Program-made: the position numbers and the translations under genes
The notes under the pieces: generated by a model
The model's database searches: none
Told to the model about the DNA's origin: nothing
Seen by the model: only the letters and a program-made list of their open reading frames with translations
Part shown: positions 19,501-29,702 of the stretch, piece after piece
Numbering within the stretch: the stretch's first letter is position 1
Layout: each line of letters begins with the position of its first letter
DNA from: Mesotaenium endlicherianum
Taxonomy: Eukaryota > Streptophyta > Zygnematophyceae > Zygnematales > Mesotaeniaceae
Assembly: GCA_009602735.1 (NCBI GenBank)
Contig: WELA01010452.1
Coordinates: forward strand, 221,779-251,480
Direction: 5' to 3'
Length of the DNA: 29,702 nucleotides

Positions 19501-22173
19501 CGACCTTTAGCAAGCCCCATATCAAGTTTGAGGTCAGTGAAAGGTAAGTAACCGCATCTGATGCAACTCAGAACAGTACACAGTGGATGGGACACCTATG
19601 ACACGTGCTGGTAAAAGGCTAAGGCACGCAGTGGCGATGGCCAGAGAAGACTTGGCCAAAAAGACATATACTTGCCTGTACGAGGGCTACTGTCAACATT
19701 CCAAGGTATGTTGCCAGTTTATGGAGTTCCTAACCCAGCCAACCCGTCTACAGCTCCTTCAAAGCCCACTAGCACGACTGCAATGCAACTCTTAATACTT
19801 TTACACAGTTCAAAGGGAGAAATCAGAGACTGTGGTAAAGGACTGAGGCTTCAAGTAATCCTCACCTGGCCCTCAGCTTCTTGCCGCAGTCTATCATAGC
19901 GTTGCACAAGACCTCGGGCATCGTCAAGAGGGGCTCCAGTTACCATGGCTCTTAGTGGTTCTGCTACCTGAAGGCACATGGGAAGATACAGAAGGTGGAT
20001 AAACTTAACAAGGGGGACGTCTTGCTTCGTATAACACCTCTTTTTCAATTACCCCACCACAAGCTGCATGTTGCATATGACCCTACCAATATAGCTGTTA
20101 TCCGGTTGGTACAAATGCAACCACAAAAGAACAACAAGCTATTGGCCCTTGCCTCCATTCATGCAGATACCCTACATAGGGAGGGCTTGCAGACAGTCTT
20201 TGGCTGTATGCAGGGCAAGAAGCTATAGCCTGTACAATGTATGCCCCCCAAATTCAATAAACAAGTCATCCAAAGCCAGTCTATTTGGCCCTTGGCAGGC
20301 AACGCTTTAACGCAACAAACATTGCTTGAGCAAGGTGTTGAAGAGGTTTTACTATGCAGGCAAAGAAGCTGCTTGACTGAAGCATACCTGGGTGCTAAGA
20401 GAACGATGTAAACTATCACGCTCTCTTTCTAAGCCTTGAAGGGCGGTGCTGAAATGTAGAGAGGATCGCCCAAGTGTTCCGCCCACTCCCAATCCTTCAC
20501 TGCCATACTTCTTACAATCTTCTGATAACTTCAACACTGCTCATATATGAACAACAATTCATCACAAAACCCCCATGTCAACAAGGAGCATTCCAGAGCT
20601 TTACATGAACCCTGTGCAGTATTGCATGAGATCCTTCAACACTACATGCATCAAGAAACTAAGAAAAACAGCAAGCAATTTAGAGTTCTGGTCAGGTGAT
20701 GCCATAAAGCTTAAGGTGGTCACATTTTTTGCAAAGGAAAATAGTTGTAGTCCATGTCTGCACACCATACAGCACCTCAAAATGCTTGCCATCGCTTTAA
20801 GAAGGGCATCTATACCAACTCTTCGCATCAGCTTGCTGGACGACAACCCTTATGTAGGCAGCACGCAGTTTGAGAATGTACTGAGTATGGAAACTCACCA
20901 TATTCTTGCTCTTTGCTACTAACAGAAACAATGCCCTCAACCCCTTTCACAATCTCCCGCTGATAATGCTGCACAGACAGACAATGTGGCTTCCATCAGT
21001 ACTGGAAGCTTCTAGTACCACCCTAAAAGGATATGGTACTTCACCAGCTCCAGCACTACCTAAAAACAAGCCGTGAGAGCGCATGAAGTTGGAAGTGGGT
21101 GGTTGATAAGCCAGGTAAACTATGTAATGCAGAGCCATTGTCTACTCACGCCCAGACCACAAGTTATTTACACCCCGACATCCTCATACCATCGCTGAAA
21201 GGAACAGAAAAGCTCTTTAAAACCATCCCTGCATGCAGCTGAATGGGGCCAGGGGTTCTTAGTCAAGAACCACGTGAGGTGCTTGCTGCAGTGCTTGCTG
21301 CAAATGCAAGCACTTTAACGCATCCTCTACAAAACTCCAACCGCTTGTTGGCAAGACATATATAACTTGCAAACCAGAACAACTACTCATATGGAAATGT
21401 TGAACTTGACAAACAGGACATGATTCTAGAGCTGCATCAGACTTCGTAGGCTTGTTGAGGAGGGTAATAAATATGACAACTTAGTTTGTAACAATCAAAG
21501 TGCATACCAACTGGTAAGATTGGTTATTGACAACCATAGCAGCTGGCTTACAGCCGCCCCTTATTGTTTCTCTTCGACCACACCGAACAACTTGACCATT
21601 ATTGCACACAAACTCGAGGGGACCTCAAGAATACAGCTGACCATCATAGATGAGAGTAGGCAGATAGCTTGCCTTCGCAGCCTTTGTTGAGGCATAGAGT
21701 TTCTCCAACTGGTTATGGCGATGCAATTCAGCTTCATCTAGAACCACAGTTTCACTATGCGCCGGAGCCTGAGAGCCCGTAAATGTCTTGAACACAGCCT
21801 GCAGCAAGCACCCATATCTGAGTAAACAATGCCTTCACCCCTTTTTTCTTATGAGCCATTCACTTTTGCGGAGAGATACCAACACCGCCAGATATCATAA
21901 TCTGAGAACTGGAGTAAACCCACACATATGGCAGATTTCATGTACTCCAGAAAGTGGTGAAAAAAAGGACAGTAATTTGGAAGTGAAGGTTACAAACGTA
22001 GATCAGCCAGACGATGAAATCTCCACTAATAATCAGCCAGCCACAATCAGATACTTGTAATTTAACCGGTGAACCCTTTGTGAGACTTGATAAAGTGTTG
22101 CTCAGTACATTACCTGTTGCTGCTTTGCAACTGTATCTCGAATCTTATTCGCTTGCTTTCTAATAGCGTCCAT
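16525..22173 (-). CDS. SH3P-type protein (BAR plus SH3 domains), plant membrane-trafficking family
   Basis: Homologue of the plant SH3P1/2/3 proteins, which bind membranes and act in clathrin-mediated trafficking, cell-plate formation and autophagy. Ten exons on the minus strand: 22173-22114, 21798-21673, 20968-20899, 20536-20388, 19967-19866, 18726-18526, 18023-17961, 17597-17445, 17058-16984 and 16650-16525. They total 1125 nt, 374 residues plus TAG. The protein starts MDAIRKQANKIRDTVAKQQQ. BAR-like coiled coil (about 1-257) with QLEKLYASTKAAK, HYQREIVKGVEG, VAEPLRAMVTGAPLDDAR, RYDRLRQEAEGQ and LGKEAASAMIAVQAQQQRL. Pro-rich linker PPPPSYDEV with a PPxY motif (278-281). C-terminal SH3 (about 303-363): AFDAEQEGELTL, GEYVVVRQ, GWSEGEVKGQAGWFPSAYVE. 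All introns are phase 0 except intron 3 (phase 1). Intron 2 uses a GC donor (AAG|GCAAGC). Length matches the family (about 350-440). Confidence 0.94.
17123..17167. repeat. 20-bp direct repeat in SH3P intron 9
   Basis: CTTGGTCCCTCCGTACCATC occurs at 17123-17142 and again at 17148-17167, five bases apart. Confidence 0.9.
21279..21302. repeat. 12-bp tandem duplication in SH3P intron 2
   Basis: GTGCTTGCTGCA occurs twice in a row (21279-21290 and 21291-21302) and is followed by a partly complementary GCAAATGCAAGCA. A minor intronic repeat. Confidence 0.85.
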
Positions 22174-24155
22174 CTAGCCCGTCTTTAGCGCCGAATAAGC
22201 AAATGCAGTCCAGCAAAGAAAAAAGAATGCTGCCGCTCTCCACTACAAGCAGAGTTGAATTAGGTCAGCAATGGATATTTTACTAAAGCTGTACAGATAA
22301 AACGATATCGTTGCTAAGACGAAGTGAGCTAAATGCCAGGCTACCTTTTCGGGAAAGACGAGGTCAAGGTGCTTTCCACTACGGATTCTCCCTCTTATGT
22401 AGCATCGCTCGCGAAGTTCGAACGAGTTAAATGGCTTGGCATGAGGGTGAAGGTTTGACCGGCTTCCCTTTCGAAGACCATGACAGGCATGGCGGAGAGC
22501 AACGAGACGTGACAACAAGTACGCCGGCGGGTCGGCATCCTACACTACAAGGAAGATTCGTGGCACTTTTCAACGCTGTCCTGCTACTACTCGACTTTAA
22601 CCCACATCCAACTGGCGTCCAACACTTTCCAACGGCGATCGAGGGCAATGGGCAGTTACATCCCGTTACAAACAGACACCTCAACAACTAAGGTCGACGT
22701 TCACGTAGCTACCATCCACATCCGCCAGACAAAACATCATGTAACGTCAATGCTTTAGCTGTACTTACCGTCACTCACCATAATGTCCGTAGATGACCAG
22801 CCACATATGCAATGTAGTCAAAGTGCATAGCCCTAAAGTTTTTGCGGTCCTACTAATTGGAAGGCGCGGCACGATTGGCGGAAGTTACGGCTGCCTAAGG
22901 TTTGGAAGTCAACTTTGACACATTTACCAAGTTGCTGACATGTGAAGTTCAGCGTTGAAAGACTTTTAGTCAACCACATGTGAGGTGTGACTAATTAGTC
23001 AAACCCAACCCTAAGCATTTGGTGGCGATTTGACAGGCAGGTCAGCTGCAAGGCTGATCCCCACCTAACCTCCAAAGGTCCTCGTTGGCGGTTGCCAATG
23101 AAGTCAGGAAGTGCCGACGCTATAACCATCTCAGCAAAGGCCGAGTCAGGCCACGCTGAGGGGGGCAGGCCACCTCAACCATGGCCTGGCAAGGCTGCCA
23201 TGACAGGGGACATGGCCTTGAAGGCCACACCGACGCACACGCTGACCGAGAGGTTGAGCAGTCATACGCGGAGGTTACGAGGCGTGCATGCAAGCTAACC
23301 TGACGTGACATAAGTTAAGCATGGATGATTTCAAAAAAAGCGTGCATGCATGTGCTTGTGAAAGGCACGAGCCCTTGCACATTCCTCCTCATTTTTCTCT
23401 TGCACAGTTTGCCAGAGAAGCAAGAAGGAGGCAGAGAAAAAGGAAGAGAGCGCGAAGGAGAAGAAGAGAAGGAATTTTCAATGCCGCAGGAGCCGAGGAG
23501 ACACGCTTCAGCTGACGCTTGAAGATCTTTTGCTCCTCTCACGCTTGTATTATAAAGGTATTCAAAACCAAGAGTTTCCAAGAAGAGATTCCAGATTGAA
23601 AGGTAGAGAGCTCGCAGATAGGATCTGCTAGGAGATTTTAGTGCAAAATTTGATCAAACACCACGAGCGTGCGAAGAGCACGGAAAATGGCGAGTTTGTG
23701 TTTTTTAAGTTCTTAGAAGTCTCAATTATTGAATTGCTAAAAGCAAGAGTAAAGTCAACCAGAAGAGCCCTCAGTGAAGAACTGAGCAAGTCCAGCCTGC
23801 AGTGAAGAAGTGACAGGCGTGGCCAAGAGCAAAAGGCTCTGCCAGACCGACATAGATGCTATAGGATTCAGAGTTTTGTAAGCTGGAACTTTGTGAAAGT
23901 TAAGCGGTGGCCCTGGTGGGCAATTTTGTCAAAAAATTGGTATTGCTTTCTGTCTCTGCTTACATGTGATTATGCAAACTTTGGTTAACTGAACATCTCT
24001 CAACTTGGGCAAAAAAGCTCATTTCGAAGTAAGATGCTTTTGTTCTTATAAGAAGAATTGAGTGGCAGAAAATTCTTGAAATAAGAACTAAGAGAGAACA
24101 CACTTGGTGCCAAAGACACTGAGAAATTTAACCCCAAATTGGCTTGTGTTAGTGC

Positions 24156-24300
24156 AGGTCAACCAGCAGATGCCAACTACAGGTTGATCGACCAGGTTGA
24201 CAAACCACGTGCAGGAATGCACTGACAAATTGACTAGGTTGAGGACCCACGTGCAAAGGACGACCGACAAGTCAACCAGGTCAATGGTACACGTACTGGA
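24156..24300. repeat. Degenerate 42-bp tandem repeat
   Basis: Units start with AGGTTGA or AGGTCAA at 24156 (38 bases long), 24194, 24236 and 24278, the last three exactly 42 apart. Each contains a CCACGTGCA-like core. On the minus strand the 14-residue unit reads in one open frame (CTWVLNLVNLSVHS-type), which follows simply from the period being a multiple of three. Confidence 0.7.
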
Positions 24301-24404
24301 GAGAATTCCAGGTGCTTTAGTCTCGACGCAATTAGGCACGACATAGTTACTACACGCAGAGTCTTCATTCCACTAACGACCAACCACCATCCATCTTCTT
24401 TTTC

Positions 24405-24430
24405 TTGGCAAGTATAGGTCCGCGTGTTAT
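24405..24430. repeat. 26-bp dispersed repeat, copy 1
   Basis: TTGGCAAGTATAGGTCCGCG (24405-24424) and the following six bases match 24703-24728 with three mismatches by eye. Both copies are in the same orientation, about 300 bases apart. Confidence 0.7.
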
Positions 24431-24702
24431 ATGCATGCCTTCCTACATGTTCTACATAACTTTTAAAATTTTTGTTGACAAGAAAGAAAGGGAGCAAGAT
24501 CAAGAGCAAGTCTGCCACAATATGCTCGATTGGAATTGGCAAAAAAGAAAAACCACACTTTAAAAAATCACGTCGATACACCAAAACTTACTCCTGGCTC
24601 TATTTCTTGCTGACACCTCCTCTCTCTACCAATTAACCCGGCTTGCATCGTACTCGATAATTTGGCTTTAATTGGTAACTTACTGCGCTGTTAAGTATTT
24701 CG

Positions 24703-24728
24703 TTGGCGAGTATAGGTCCTCGTGTCAT
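24703..24728. repeat. 26-bp dispersed repeat, copy 2
   Basis: TTGGCGAGTATAGGTCCTCG (24703-24722) and the following bases, the partner of 24405-24430. Possibly ends of an eroded transposable element; no other support. Confidence 0.7.
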
Positions 24729-27700
24729 TCACTTGCCGCCTACCAGGCCCCTCAATTCGACCAAATTTGTGAATTTTAAAACATCTTTTGGCTTGCTCTG
24801 GCCGATGGTCAGGGTTTTGGAGAATATTCCACAAGGTTTGGAAGTATTCTTTGGAAGTATTTTGTATGGTATAACAACATCCAATGATATTTTTTGAAGG
24901 AAAACTACAAAATGTTGGAATATTTTGCGACATCCATTTGAGATTATAAGGTTGTTAATGGACATCTTTTCTGTTTGAGTCCGGTCTTATAACATCACGT
25001 AACATCAAAAAAGTTACAAAACAAGGGATTCACTTCCTACATGTTCAATGCTTCTAAGATAATATTGGCCAAGATAACTTTTAAAGACCGTAAAGTGCTT
25101 GCACGTCAAGATAATATCTTCATAGTGAGCTCGTATTTGTGTGCGTCCCTCGTGCCTTGGCCTCATTTAAGTGTAATGGAATTTGTTTGAGCCGTAAACT
25201 TGTAGCACATTAATAATAACATTTTTACGATGACATGTACGCCACCTCATCACTAGCAAATGTGTATGAAGGGCCGTGAGATGAGTTCCTATATGGGAAA
25301 TCTTAAATTGAGGAATGGATATTGAGCCAGTACTAGATGATAGTTCGTGTATCAAAACTTCGTATAGGACTTAAAGCACAGAATTGCACAGCGTTGGTGT
25401 ATGTGGTTTAAGAAAGGGCAAGCGCAATCTTCAGGTGAAAATCAAGTGGCAACTCAAAAATGTTAATTATAAAGATGGTAAAATGTTTTGTATGTATTCA
25501 ATCTTGATTAGTATTGAAAATCAACCAATATTAGTAATGGTCGGCAAAGCGCTTGAAATCTTCAACAACTTTTTCACACTTTAATATAATGCTTAATTTT
25601 AAATCAAATACATATTCACGGTCACGACCACAATGTTTGTCACATGAACTTGCTAGTAACCTATAGAAAAAAAACAGTACAATACCCACAACACTTGACG
25701 AGGTAATTAAATTGTCACATGTCCCTATCATTTCTTTAATTGCCATGAAATGCCATAGTTCTCCATGTGAGGACACGTCGACGTCTTAGTACGTAATGCA
25801 TGGGAGTGAATAAACGCTTCCACAAACCTTCTCCATATCAACAAAAAGTTAAATGAAGTTATTGGTGGCATGTAAGCATATGTAAGATGCATCTTTTATG
25901 ATGCAAAATTGATTACACACCATGCATCAATTAATGCTTGAACACCCAATACAGACACTCAACAAACATAGCAGGTTTTCAACAATTATACAAAAGTGGG
26001 TGTTAAAGCCTGTCCACGACGTTTGACGATACAATATTTGGGACTTTTTGTGAAACTATGAAATGAATCCCTATTTTGAATGGTAAAACATGTGATAATA
26101 TATATTTAAAATTCCGTTCAGCACTATCCCGTGTGGAACTTGGAGATAAGAAACCCCGGTGAGTTTTTTTTTCCTATTTAGGTGAATTTAATTTGTTCCT
26201 ATAGCTTTTGGAGTGGATCCATTTGGGCCGTTTTATGACTCGCCCATTTGTAAAGTGTGGTGCAATCTTAATTTGTATATAGCTTTGAAGAGAATCACCA
26301 CCAAGTTGGAAACCATTAAGCTATCAAAACGTGTCATGAGTTAAAATACATCAACTTATTAAAAAAGTTGTGAAAGAATTTCAACATTTTGCATGGGCAT
26401 TTTTGTATCTGTCTTGAGGAAGCAATGATTCAATAATTTAAGGTGTAATTCTTGTTGATGTGTACAAACTAGCAAGAAATCAGTGTACCCAACTTGTCTT
26501 ACATCCATCGTGCGCACAAGTAACAATTACAAAAAGTTTGTCACCAAAAGTCTCAGTAAAGTGAGGTTTAGCAGCGTATATATAATCAATACTACTCATT
26601 AGACATACTATCTGTTTGGTATATAATACCTAAAACTAAAATGCATAGAAACCCTACCATGGCAGAAGAGACTATAGCCTACGGGACTCATTCTCAAATG
26701 TGCGTCAATAATCCAAAGCTCGAAGAACAGAGTTTTTTTCTCACAAGTTTTTGTTTGCTTCTTGAGTTTAACAAAATCATGCGAAAGAAAACACCTTGTC
26801 TTCCTTTCGACACTGAACATGCATGAAGGTGGAAGACAGTCTGTACATAGAACAATATACTTGTGCACTGTGCCCCTAAACCTTTGAAAAAGTGTATTAG
26901 GGGCTCATGATATTACTCGTACTGTAGCAAACAAATCATGACGTACATCACACCCCTATTACGAGCACATCGGAAAGGCAATCGTACTGTTACAAACATG
27001 CAATACACAGATTACTGCAACCAATCAAACATTGAACAGCTTTATGTCACCTTCACCGTTGTGCCACTTTCATGTGCTTCAAAATAGAGTGACGCGGGCC
27101 TTGCACAGAGTAAATGTGAGTAGCATTTTACAAATATCAATCCATCTTTGCTGTTTTCTGGACTAAGACCATGCAGAGCAGATGATGTTAAACATGAAGA
27201 AATTGCTTCATAAACACCGCTATACATCGAATACGTCCACTTCCACAACTATACCTACCTGACACCCACATATAGCACAAGAAAAATTTGCAAACATATA
27301 TTCTTAAGAGTGGAGCAGAACACAGAAACAACGCAGTTTACAAATTGCAAAATGTCACAAAGAGGTGAATTGCATATTCTCCTCATATATAACATTCTTT
27401 GACAAAAATTATGTTTCTAACTTTGAGCATTTATACACTTTTGCCTACTTCAAGGTGTCATATCTCACCCGTATGTACAAATATAGCTAGGAGTACCTAG
27501 CATGTATGTAACATCACTAGATGCAATCTACGTAGCTTCAAAGAGTCGCTCACGAAACAATATGTTCCGACACTTATATACGATACTCTACACTTATAGC
27601 TAGAAGGAAGCTTACCGCATTTCATTCCCCCCAGAAACCCAAAGCAGAAAAATGCAGGTGATGCCCTAAGATAACCTCAAAGGAAATCCAGACTAGGAAG

Positions 27701-27923
27701 AAGAGGTAACACTAGATGTAGTGCTCAGTCCTTGTACATCTATCGAGCCGTAAGCATGAGCATCGCAGGAGCTGCACAGAATGTCCACAATGCCACACAT
27801 ATCGAGACGTTCCTTTAGCATAATGTCCCAGCAAAGACTACCAAAACACCCCACCCTCTTTGCAGTCTGGCAACACCAATCTCCCGACCACATAAGAGAG
27901 AAGGGGCCGCGGAGCCAACGGGC

Positions 27924-29440
27924 TTAGAACACGCCCGTCTTCATCCTGCGGAGCGCGAAGTAGGCGCACACGCGCCAGCCCACGAGCATGATGAGCAGCG
28001 GCCACGCGTCGTTCCACGCGGAGTCGCTCAGGTTGACGTTGCGCAGCGAGGGCGCCTCTTGGATGGAGCACATCTGGGACCCGGGGCCGCAGTTGTACGT
28101 CTGCTCGGGGTCGTACTGCACCTTCATCACCAGCTTGTACGCGTAGTAGTTGAACGACAGGTACTTCACCCACTTGATAAACACGGGGATGGACTGCACA
28201 TGCGCAGGGGCACGCACACACAAAGCGACGAAAGAAACAAACGCGTGAGCGCATGCAAGGGCACAACCCCCTACCATCCACGCCTTGCACCCACGCCTCC
28301 GCATACGCACGCAGCACACGCGTGAATACATACATGTGCGGGAGTGTGGGCACACAGAAGTGCAGGTTGGGAATGTCACCTGGAGGTAGTAACCGCCGGC
28401 GAGCATGAAGGTGAGAAGCACAACGGAGGCGAGTGTGGTGGCCTTCTTGACGTCCATAACGGCAGCTCCCATGAAGAGGCCCAGCCCCTGCCAGCCACAC
28501 AGCACGTCGTGTGCAGCGTGTCAGCGTGCCAGCTGCCTCCATCGAGCAGTCAATCATAGTCAGGTAGGCTGCCCTCTCACCTCTGGCATCCTCCTGTCCC
28601 CCTTTTACTTGCAGTCCCACGTGCACACTCATCAAAAATCCAGGTCCCCAAGCATGCAATCACACACGCACATGAGCACAGGCACACGCACACGCACACG
28701 TACACACAAGCACACACGCACACACACACGCACAAGCATGCCGCACGTGCGTGCACGCGTGCACGAGGGCACGCACCTGCGCGACGCTGATGTTAAGGAA
28801 GATGGCCAGCAACGTGAGGATGAAGATGCCAGCGTCGGAGCGCAGGTTGGCCATGAAGTAGGCGATGAGCAGGAAGATGACGGGCAGCACAAACTCCAGC
28901 GGCACGTCCGACAGCGTGCGGCTCATGAAGTACGAGCTCAGCTGGTACATGTCCGACGCCCGCTCCTTTGCCAAAATTGCTCTCTCCTGCAGGCGTATGC
29001 ACGCACGCACGCACACCCACAGCAGGCGCGTCAAACTGAGGAGCTAAGGTGCTGGGAAATCTCCCTCTGCAGCGACCTAAAATATGCCCAGGCACACGCA
29101 GCACGAACATCACCGTCGACAGGCCCATTCATAGGGGAAAGGGGACAGCTGGCATTGTTCACCCAGGCCAACCAACGTTTGCATGCCTTTGCAGGTACCT
29201 TTGCCCACCCCCACTGAGCATGTTTGACACAATTAATAGCACGATTTTCCCCGAGCACAGCGGACATGGCAGGAGGTATGTGGGGGGACACTGGGGCTTA
29301 CACCCCTTCAGAGCGCCACTTCAGAATGTCAGAGATGTGTGGGGCAGTCTGCTGAGATGCGGTACCTGGGGGAAGGTGAAGACGGCAGTGAAGAGGGGGA
29401 AGAAGCCCCAGAAGATGGCCAGGAAGAAGAGGAATCCCAC
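27924..29440 (-). CDS. ABCG-family half-transporter, C-terminal membrane domain only
   Basis: ATP-driven transporter of the plant WBC/ABCG group; the substrate cannot be told from this part. Four phase-0 exons: 29440-29366 (25 codons), 28986-28777 (70), 28487-28380 (36) and 28193-27924 (89 plus TAA), giving 220 residues. They encode the end of the ABC2 membrane domain: [20 protein letters not shown] and FTFPQ, then [20 protein letters not shown] (the conserved ERxxLxKERxSxMYxLSSYF segment), [71 protein letters not shown], and a final membrane span ending LRRMKTGVF. The loop [13 protein letters not shown] carries two Cys. The sequence looks nearest to the ABCG21/22/27 type as I recall it, but that is not firm. 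The nucleotide-binding domain and the start lie beyond the right edge. Codons mostly end in G or C. Confidence 0.92.
28488..28776 (-). other. ABCG intron with CA/CG-rich repeats and a 16-bp palindrome
   Basis: GT-AG intron (GTGCGT..GGCAG). Just after the donor it has a 16-bp perfect palindrome, CGTGCACGCGTGCACG, at 28750-28765. From about 28665 to 28735 it is rich in CACACG and CACACA dinucleotide-type repeats on the plus strand. Confidence 0.75.
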
Positions 29441-29702
29441 CTGCGCGCGCACATGCCAGCCAGCAACCATTCCCACAGTTCCTCATAGCACACAGTCAGG
29501 CCCAAAACAAAACAGGCAGCAACTCATGTCCTCAGTTCAGAGCATGCACAACCGTTGATGCATTGTTTGTGCTGGAAAATTTCCGACAAATGGCAAGTAA
29601 CAGAGACGAAAAGGGCAGGTGTCCCATGGCTGCAAGTGCAGCTTTCAAGCAAACTCATATCCACACATATACCGAGATAAGGAACTGTTGACCCGGGGGG
29701 GG
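29441..29702 (-). other. ABCG intron, partial, to the right edge
   Basis: Upstream of the exon starting at 29440 (acceptor GCGCAG). No further exon is recognisable. The window ends in a poly-G run, possibly a contig-end artefact. Confidence 0.5.

Larger units (their letters stand above)
22174..27923. other. Large AT-rich intergenic region between SH3P and the ABCG gene
   Basis: About 5.75 kb without a gene I can support. Its left end should carry the SH3P promoter and 5' untranslated region. Around 23400-23490 there is a GA-rich block, followed by a TATA-like GTATTATAAAGG at about 23548. Both could be remnants of an old transposable element, but no coding domain supports this. It also holds a 42-bp degenerate tandem repeat (24156-24300) and a 26-bp dispersed repeat pair. 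The right end probably includes the 3' untranslated region of the ABCG gene. Confidence 0.5.

Noticed and set aside
22431..22691. 86-codon plus-strand ORF upstream of SH3P, with an equally long minus-strand ORF opposite
   Set aside because: No domain, mirror-image open frames of equal length suggest base composition, and the position overlaps the likely SH3P promoter.
23000..23700. Possible old LTR (GA-rich block followed by a TATA-like GTATTATAAAGG)
   Set aside because: No second copy, primer-binding site or coding domain in the window to support it.
24156..24300. CRISPR-like array
   Set aside because: Units are contiguous and degenerate with no unique spacers, and the genome is eukaryotic.

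Overview
This window looks like nuclear DNA from a green plant of the streptophyte lineage, either a charophyte alga or an early-diverging land plant. I cannot place it more finely. The evidence is a ten-exon gene for a plant SH3P-type BAR-SH3 protein, a plant-type cytosolic histidyl-tRNA synthetase with its long N-terminal extension, a plant-like complex I MWFE subunit and an ABCG half-transporter. All are split by GT-AG (one GC-AG) introns. There is a 623-base assembly gap at 12403-13025. Both outer genes run off the window.

Layout. (1) 1-4894, minus strand: histidyl-tRNA synthetase, first three exons; the C-terminal exons lie outside to the left. Its first exon encodes about 580 residues before the synthetase core, and much of this resembles a catalytically decayed histidine/phenylalanine ammonia-lyase domain. 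(2) 4895-5358: head-to-head intergenic region. (3) 5359-6126, plus strand: two-exon NDUFA1/MWFE-like complex I subunit. (4) 6127-7682: no recognisable gene; contains one 45-bp tandem duplication. (5) 7683-14305: a degenerate tyrosine-recombinase retrotransposon of the DIRS order (PAT/Ngaro-like). It has gag ORFs with a zinc knuckle, reverse transcriptase-RNase H, tyrosine recombinase, and split direct repeats in the order A1 - genes - B1 - A2 - B2. (6) 14306-16524: no recognisable gene. (7) 16525-22173, minus strand: the complete SH3P gene, 374 residues reconstructed from ten exons. (8) 22174-27923: AT-rich intergenic DNA with a 42-bp degenerate tandem repeat and small dispersed repeats. (9) 27924-29440, minus strand: the last four exons of an ABCG transporter; the 5' part lies beyond the right edge.

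The resident genes are unrelated in pathway (translation, respiration, membrane trafficking, transport), so this is an ordinary gene neighbourhood interrupted by a retroelement. The points most worth a second look are the lyase-like N-terminus of the histidyl-tRNA synthetase with its abrupt change in codon use, the split-repeat DIRS-order element with hairpin ends, and an almost complete bias to phase-0 introns following CAG or AAG.
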